Source: DATLFA01 sp039934635
GTDB taxonomy: Bacteria > Actinomycetota > Acidimicrobiia > Acidimicrobiales > WLNW01
NCBI GenBank assembly: GCA_039934635.1
Contig: JBDTLT010000183.1
Coordinates: 1-11,459 of the forward strand
DNA: 11,459 nucleotides
Direction: 5' to 3'
The position numbers and the translations under genes were made by a program. Below, piece after piece: positions 7,471-11,459 of this stretch (positions within the stretch are counted from its first letter, which is position 1; each line of letters opens with the position of its first letter). The notes beneath the pieces were generated by a model. It was given only the letters and a program-made list of their open reading frames with translations, was not told where the DNA came from and ran no database searches.

Positions 7471-8454
7471 ATGCCCATCTGCCCGAGCTGCGGCGAGAGC
7501 GTGCCCGCGAACGCGCGCTTTTGCGAAGCCTGTGGCACAGAGCTGCGCGCCACGGCCGCAGTCGTGTCGTCGCCATCGACACCCACCCTCGCGTGTGCGA
7601 GTTGTGGCGCGCCGGCCGCGTCGATCGCCGCCGATGGCTACTGCGGGCAGTGCGGCATGAAGCAACCCGCGCCCGGTGATCACCGCGAGGTCGATCTGGG
7701 CCCCGTCGCCGCGGTGGCCGATATCGGGTTGCGTCATCATCGCAACGAAGACGCGTTCGCGATCGCACAAGTCGACGTCGACGGCGCGGCAGTGCGGATC
7801 ATCGTGGTGTGCGACGGCGTGTCGTCGACGGCCGACGCCGATCTCGCCGCGCAGGCCGCGGCCAATGCTGCCTGCGCCATCTTGTCCACCGCCGCCGCTA
7901 CCGACACCGCGACGTTCGAGAAGCTCACCGCCGACGCCATCGCGGGTGCGCAACTCGCCGCGAGTGCGATCCCTCCGAAAGACGGCGTGACGCCGTCGTG
8001 CACGATCGTCACCGGCATCGCCTCGCTCGCGGACTCCGCTCAGGCGTCGCTGACGGTCGGCTGGCTCGGCGACAGCCGCGCGTACTGGATGCGCGGCAAC
8101 GAACTGCGACAACTCTCAGTCGACGACTCGTGGGCGACCGAGCAGATCGCGGCAGGCTGGACCGAGGAAGACGCCTACAACGATACGCGCGCCCACAGCA
8201 TCACGAGGTGGCTCGGCGCTGACGCGACCGAGCTCGAGCCGCGTATCGAGACGCTGCAGGTGCCCCGACCCTCGTCGTTGCTGTTGTGCTCCGACGGGCT
8301 GTGGAACTACGCGCCCACCACCCGAGCACTCGCGGATCGCATCGCGGAACAGGGCACACCGGCGAGCAACCTGGCACTCGCCCGCGCGCTCACGAACTTC
8401 GCCCGCGACGCCGGGGGTCACGACAACATCACCGTCGCGATCGCCGACCTGTAG
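7471..8454 (+). CDS. Zinc-ribbon PP2C-type Ser/Thr protein phosphatase
   Basis: Metal-dependent (PPM/PP2C) phosphoprotein phosphatase, 327 residues, expected to reverse phosphorylation by the kinase encoded 1 bp upstream. Two N-terminal zinc ribbons (C4, C7, C18, C21; C42, C45, C58, C61) are followed by the catalytic domain from about 78. PP2C motifs are intact: RNEDAF (91-96), metal-binding D115 in VCDGVSS, GDSRAY (200-205), D275 in CSDGLW, and D318/N319 in GGHDNIT. There is no signal peptide or membrane segment, unlike PstP-type phosphatases, so it should be cytoplasmic like PknG. The second ribbon (DGYCGQCG) closely resembles the first ribbon of the kinase (DGYCDTCG). No strong ribosome binding site precedes the ATG, so translation probably depends on the pknG ribosomes. 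The fold and activity are clear; the substrate is inferred from position. Confidence 0.95.
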   Translation: MPICPSCGESVPANARFCEACGTELRATAAVVSSPSTPTLACASCGAPAASIAADGYCGQCGMKQPAPGDHREVDLGPVAAVADIGLRHHRNEDAFAIAQVDVDGAAVRIIVVCDGVSSTADADLAAQAAANAACAILSTAAATDTATFEKLTADAIAGAQLAASAIPPKDGVTPSCTIVTGIASLADSAQASLTVGWLGDSRAYWMRGNELRQLSVDDSWATEQIAAGWTEEDAYNDTRAHSITRWLGADATELEPRIETLQVPRPSSLLLCSDGLWNYAPTTRALADRIAEQGTPASNLALARALTNFARDAGGHDNITVAIADL

Positions 8455-8486
8455 ACACCTTCAGTCCACGCCCATCACCGAAACAC

Positions 8487-8490
8487 GAGG
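8487..8490 (+). promoter_or_regulatory. Ribosome binding site of the VWA gene
   Basis: GAGG 6 bp before ATG 8497, in the 42-bp gap after the phosphatase gene. This is the largest gap inside the operon; no terminator-like hairpin or convincing promoter was seen in it. Confidence 0.55.
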
Positions 8491-8496
8491 CGACAC

Positions 8497-9771
8497 ATGG
8501 CAACTTTCACCGCCGAGGTCTTTCAGAACGAATATCTGGCACCCAACACCGACGTCGTCGACGCCGTCGTAACCGTCAGCGTCACCGGTGCTCCTGCCGT
8601 GTCCACCGCCGGCGCGGCGACAGAGATCATCATCGTCGACGTCTCGGGGTCGATGAACGAAGAGGGCGGGCGCAAGATGGCGGCGGCCCGCGCGGCAACC
8701 GTGGCCGCGATCGAGTGCATCCGCGACGGTGTCTCGTTCGCCGTCATCGGCGGGCGCGAACACGCCGCGCTCATCTACCCCCGCCGCGGTCTCGCCGTCG
8801 CGAGCAACAGCACGCGAGGCGAGGCCCGCCACCTCGTCGAACGCATCGAAGCCGACGGCGGCACGGCGATCGGCACGTGGCTGCAACTGGCGGCGGAGCT
8901 CACCGCCGAGAATTCGAACGCCATCTCGCATGCGATCCTGCTGACCGACGGCAAGAACCAACATCAGCAGCCGTGGGAGCTCGAACAAGCCATCGCGGCG
9001 TGTGTCGGTCGCTTCCAATGCGATTGTCGCGGCCTCGGTGCCGATTGGAATGTCGGCGAGTTGCGCAAGATCGCGTCGGCACTGCTCGGCACCGTCGACA
9101 TCATTCCCGACCCCGATGAGTTGAGCGCAGAGTTCACCGCGCTGATGCAACACGCGATGGGCAAAGAGGTCGCAGGAGTCGCGTTGCGATTGTGGACACC
9201 GCAAGGCTCGACGATCGAGTTCGTCCGCCAGGTCGCGCCGGCGCTCGAAGATCTCACCGCCTCCGCGGTGCCGATCAATCCGCTCACCAAGGAGTACCCA
9301 CTCGGTGCGTGGGGCGGTGACGATTCGCGTGACTATCACGTGCGGGTGCGGGTGCCGACGGCATCGGTCGGCGACGAAAGACTTGCCGCACGCGTGATGT
9401 TGTTCGTCGACAGCGCACAGGTTGCCGCAGGGTTGGTACGCGCGGTGTGGACCGACGACGAGGCCAAGTCGACGCGCATCAACCGGCAGGTCGCGCACTA
9501 CACCGGTCAGGCCGAGTTGGCCGACGCAATTGCAGAGGGGCTCGCGGCACGCGAGGCCGGCGACAGCGAGACCGCGACGGTCAAGCTCGGCCGGGCCGTA
9601 CAGTTGGCCCACGATGCCGGCAACGACAACACCGTCAAACTGCTCGGCAAGGTCGTCGATGTCGACGATCCGGCCACCGGTACGGTGCGCCTGAAACGCG
9701 AGGTCTCGGCCATCGACGCGATGACACTCGACGTGCGCTCGACGCGCACCGTCCGCGTGAAGGGCAGCTGA
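8497..9771 (+). CDS. VWA-domain protein (MIDAS intact)
   Basis: A 424-residue protein with a von Willebrand factor A domain at about 40-220, preceded by a short beta-rich segment. The metal-ion-dependent adhesion site is complete: D48-x-S50-x-S52 (DVSGSM), T123 (GGTAIG) and D151 (LLTDG). After the VWA fold come a beta-rich region (about 225-310) and a helical tail (about 335-385) ending in a short segment with VRLK and VRVK motifs. There is no signal peptide or membrane helix, so it likely acts in the cytoplasm by binding partners through a divalent metal. VWA proteins grouped with a PP2C phosphatase and a protein kinase are known as TerY-type phosphorylation triads; this gene occupies the equivalent place, though I cannot say it is a TerY orthologue. 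It may assemble the kinase, phosphatase and FHA protein (inference). It lies 42 bp after the phosphatase gene and 3 bp before the FHA gene. Confidence 0.93.
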   Translation: MATFTAEVFQNEYLAPNTDVVDAVVTVSVTGAPAVSTAGAATEIIIVDVSGSMNEEGGRKMAAARAATVAAIECIRDGVSFAVIGGREHAALIYPRRGLAVASNSTRGEARHLVERIEADGGTAIGTWLQLAAELTAENSNAISHAILLTDGKNQHQQPWELEQAIAACVGRFQCDCRGLGADWNVGELRKIASALLGTVDIIPDPDELSAEFTALMQHAMGKEVAGVALRLWTPQGSTIEFVRQVAPALEDLTASAVPINPLTKEYPLGAWGGDDSRDYHVRVRVPTASVGDERLAARVMLFVDSAQVAAGLVRAVWTDDEAKSTRINRQVAHYTGQAELADAIAEGLAAREAGDSETATVKLGRAVQLAHDAGNDNTVKLLGKVVDVDDPATGTVRLKREVSAIDAMTLDVRSTRTVRVKGS

Positions 9772-9774
9772 CCC

Positions 9775-10482
9775 ATGGCCAAATGTCCCAACGGTCACGA
9801 GTCGGAGTGGAACGACTACTGCAGCGCGTGCGGCGCGCCGATGGCCGGTGGCGGCGCGGCTGCATCGGTGACGCCCGATGCCGCGCCGGCGGCACCCGTG
9901 GCACCAACGCCCGCGCCCGCGGCAGGCACGCCCGCACCACCCGACCCCGCGGCGACCGCGAAGTACGCGACCGACACCTGCCCATCATGTGGCACGCCGC
10001 GCACGGCGGGCGAGCCGTTCTGCGAATCGTGCGGGCACGACTTCGCGTCGCCGACACCGTCGCCGGCGGTCGTCGCCGCGCCGGCGGGCGCGCTCGACAA
10101 TTTCGCGGTCGTGCGCGCCGATCGCAGTTACTACGACGCGCACAGCGCCGGCAGCGGCCTCGACTTCCCCGATCCGCTGCCCGCGCCGTTGGTGATCCCG
10201 CTCACCGGCGACGAGATCACGATCGGCCGGCACAGCCAGAGCCGCGGTTCGTTCCCCCAGATCGACTTGAGCGGCGACAACGAAGATGCCGCCGTGTCGC
10301 ACAAGCACGCCGTGCTGCACCGGACCGAGACGGGCTGGACCATCACCGATGTCGGTTCGACCAACGGCACCCGCGTCGTACTCACCGACGATCCGATCAC
10401 TCCCGGCGCTCCCGTGCCGTTGCCGGCGGGCGCCAGCGTTTACGTCGGCGCGTGGAGTCGCATCACGCTCGAGACCCGCTGA
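9775..10482 (+). CDS. Zinc-ribbon FHA-domain phosphopeptide-binding protein
   Basis: A 235-residue cytoplasmic protein. Residues 1-22 form a zinc-finger-like site (C4, H8, C16, C19 in CPNGHE...YCSACG); a Pro/Ala-rich linker (about 24-62) leads to a second ribbon (C69, C72, C83, C86), another short linker, and a C-terminal FHA domain (about 138-235). FHA signature residues are present: G151-R152 (IGRH), S175 and H178 (VSHKHA), and N197 in GSTNGT, so binding of phosphothreonine peptides is expected. It lacks the N-terminal phospho-acceptor motif (ETTSVF-like) of GarA/OdhI, the usual PknG substrate, so it is not a plain GarA. It may instead read phosphothreonines on PknG or its targets. AAGGG lies 10 bp before the ATG, and the start is 3 bp after the VWA stop. 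It is the last gene of the operon; no classical terminator follows. Confidence 0.94.
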   Translation: MAKCPNGHESEWNDYCSACGAPMAGGGAAASVTPDAAPAAPVAPTPAPAAGTPAPPDPAATAKYATDTCPSCGTPRTAGEPFCESCGHDFASPTPSPAVVAAPAGALDNFAVVRADRSYYDAHSAGSGLDFPDPLPAPLVIPLTGDEITIGRHSQSRGSFPQIDLSGDNEDAAVSHKHAVLHRTETGWTITDVGSTNGTRVVLTDDPITPGAPVPLPAGASVYVGAWSRITLETR

Positions 10483-10506
10483 CCTTCGCGGTTCAACTGA
10501 CATAGT
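10479..10506 (+). promoter_or_regulatory. Possible promoter of the Rieske oxygenase gene
   Basis: CTGACC (10479-10484) and CATAGT (10501-10506) are separated by 16 bp and each matches the sigma-70 hexamer consensus at four of six bases. Transcription would start near 10513, inside the palindrome described separately. This is a weak visual match. Confidence 0.25.
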
Positions 10507-10521
10507 GGAGTCAGATTCCAC
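10505..10521. promoter_or_regulatory. Palindromic operator candidate upstream of the Rieske gene
   Basis: GTGGAGTC-A-GATTCCAC is a 17-bp inverted repeat with seven of eight arm positions complementary, the remaining pair being G-T. It lies 18 bp before the GTG start in the 57-bp gap between the FHA and oxygenase genes. No T-run follows, so a terminator is unlikely. Size, symmetry and position suit a TetR- or GntR-type repressor site controlling the oxygenase, but the regulator is not in the window. Confidence 0.4.
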
Positions 10522-10539
10522 ACTGGGCTAGGGTGCGCC

Positions 10540-11459
10540 GTGGCCATCGCCCAACGCATCTCTCCTCCCGCCGCCTCGGTCGAACCACCGATGCCCGTGG
10601 GTTGGTACGGCGTGTTGTTCTCCGACGAACTCGCCGTCGGTCAAGTGAAGCCACTGCATTCGTTCGGCGCCGACCTCGTCGCCTTCCGCGGCGACGACGG
10701 CCGCGTCGGCATCCTCGATGCGTACTGCGCGCACATGGGCGCGCACCTCGGCCACGGCGGCACGATCGACGGCGCCTGCGTCGTGTGTCCCTTCCACCGC
10801 TGGCGGTGGCGGGCCGACGGCCAGTGCAACGCCATCCCCTACGCCACCCGCATACCGTCGCGGGCGCAGATTCGTTCGTGGCCCGTGCTCGAGCGCAACG
10901 GCTTCGTGTTCTGTTGGTATCACCCGGGCGGCGACCAACCGACGTGGGAGATCAGCGAGATCGCGCAGACCTCGGCGCCCGGTTGGTCGATACGGCGCCG
11001 CAGCGAATGGGGGCCGTTCCCGTCGCACGCGCAAGAGTTGAGCGAGAACGGAGTCGACTTCCAGCACTTCGAAGTGATCCACGGCTTCACCATCCGTGGC
11101 ATCGACTGGGAGCCCGACGGCCCGCGCTACCGACTCGCGTACGACATGGAGCCGCTCACCGCCGGCGACGGCCGCGAGTACACACTCGATTCGCTCACCG
11201 AAGGGCCCGGCTTCACTCGATCGATCATGACGGGCGCCATCGACGCGGTCTCCGCGCATTCGTGGTTTCCCACCGATCCGGGCATGCTCGCCATCAAGTC
11301 GCTGTATTTCTTCAGCCCCGACGCGACCGAGGCCGTCGTCGACCGTGCGTACGAGAACTCGCGCTCGGGATGGGTGAAGGACATCGAGATCTGGAGCAAC
11401 AAGCGCTACATGACGCATCCACTGCTCGCGCCGGGCGACGGTCCGGTCCTCCGCTTCCG
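10540..11459 (+). CDS. Rieske non-heme iron oxygenase, KshA-like (3' end beyond window)
   Basis: Oxygenase component of a two-component Rieske monooxygenase; 306 residues are visible and perhaps the last few dozen are missing at the right edge. The [2Fe-2S] ligands are C63, H65 (YCAHMG) and C83, H86 (CPFH), with 17 residues between the pairs. The mononuclear iron site is D173, H176 and H181 in ENGVDFQHFEVIHG plus the acidic ligand D281 in KDIEIW. PYATRIP and the region DIEIWSNKRY...GDGPV strongly recall 3-ketosteroid 9-alpha-hydroxylase KshA and related sterol oxygenases (KshA ligands C67, H69, C86, H89, H181, H186, D304). The GTG start is taken because AGGG lies 6 bp upstream; ATG 10591 has no such site. 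A reductase partner is expected elsewhere. The substrate is uncertain: steroid, other terpenoid or hydrophobic ring compound. It is probably a separate transcription unit from the kinase operon. Confidence 0.9.
   Translation, partial: MAIAQRISPPAASVEPPMPVGWYGVLFSDELAVGQVKPLHSFGADLVAFRGDDGRVGILDAYCAHMGAHLGHGGTIDGACVVCPFHRWRWRADGQCNAIPYATRIPSRAQIRSWPVLERNGFVFCWYHPGGDQPTWEISEIAQTSAPGWSIRRRSEWGPFPSHAQELSENGVDFQHFEVIHGFTIRGIDWEPDGPRYRLAYDMEPLTAGDGREYTLDSLTEGPGFTRSIMTGAIDAVSAHSWFPTDPGMLAIKSLYFFSPDATEAVVDRAYENSRSGWVKDIEIWSNKRYMTHPLLAPGDGPVLRF

Noticed and set aside
5184..7586. 800-codon open frame on the minus strand opposite pknG
   Set aside because: Fully antisense to a convincing kinase gene; its translation is Arg/Asp/Gly/Val-rich with no recognisable domain, as expected from the mirror of a high-GC codon pattern.
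8461..9798. 445-codon open frame on the minus strand opposite the VWA gene
   Set aside because: Antisense to a gene with intact MIDAS motifs; composition biased and no motif found.
9775..10482. Naming the FHA protein garA/odhI
   Set aside because: No ETTS-type phospho-acceptor, longer than GarA, and carries two zinc ribbons.
10528..11418. 296-codon open frame on the minus strand opposite the Rieske gene
   Set aside because: Opposite a gene with complete Rieske and iron-ligand motifs; no motif of its own.
1..11459. tRNA, rRNA, CRISPR array, insertion sequence or phage genes
   Set aside because: None seen on either strand; gaps between genes are all under 100 bp and contain no repeat arrays or transposase-like reading frames.

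Overview
The window comes from a high-GC bacterium with Actinobacteria-type gene content. A PknG-type kinase with the C-terminal sequence family of mycobacterial PknG, a GlnX-like four-helix membrane protein, GTG starts, ATGA overlaps and a KshA-like Rieske oxygenase all point to the phylum Actinomycetota; a deep lineage outside the mycobacteria is a guess. Almost every base is coding: nine protein genes, no RNA genes, no mobile elements, no CRISPR.

Left arm (50-3893, minus strand) is a three-gene operon read leftwards: a four-TM sensor-like membrane protein resembling GlnX, a Tat-exported lipoprotein of the PotD (spermidine/putrescine-binding) family, and a PLP-dependent amino-acid decarboxylase. 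Spacing is 5 bp and then a 4-bp ATGA overlap. Right arm (3982-10482, plus strand) is a divergent five-gene operon: an uncharacterised helical protein, PknG, a zinc-ribbon PP2C phosphatase, a VWA-domain protein, and a zinc-ribbon FHA protein. The arms are separated by only 88 bp. After a 57-bp gap holding a palindrome, a KshA-like Rieske oxygenase gene starts and runs off the right edge.

Reading of the system: in mycobacteria and corynebacteria GlnH (lipoprotein), GlnX (membrane protein) and PknG form a nutrient-sensing relay for aspartate/glutamate. Here the same GlnX/PknG pair seems to be wired to a PotD-type binding protein that retains the acidic and aromatic residues PotD uses to hold polyamines, and is co-transcribed with an enzyme that probably makes or consumes amines. 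On the output side PknG is packaged with its own phosphatase, phosphopeptide reader (FHA), VWA protein and a helical partner, and kinase, phosphatase and reader all carry N-terminal zinc ribbons. I infer an extracellular-amine-to-cytoplasmic-phosphorylation pathway; the residues and gene order are seen directly, the ligand and wiring are not proven.
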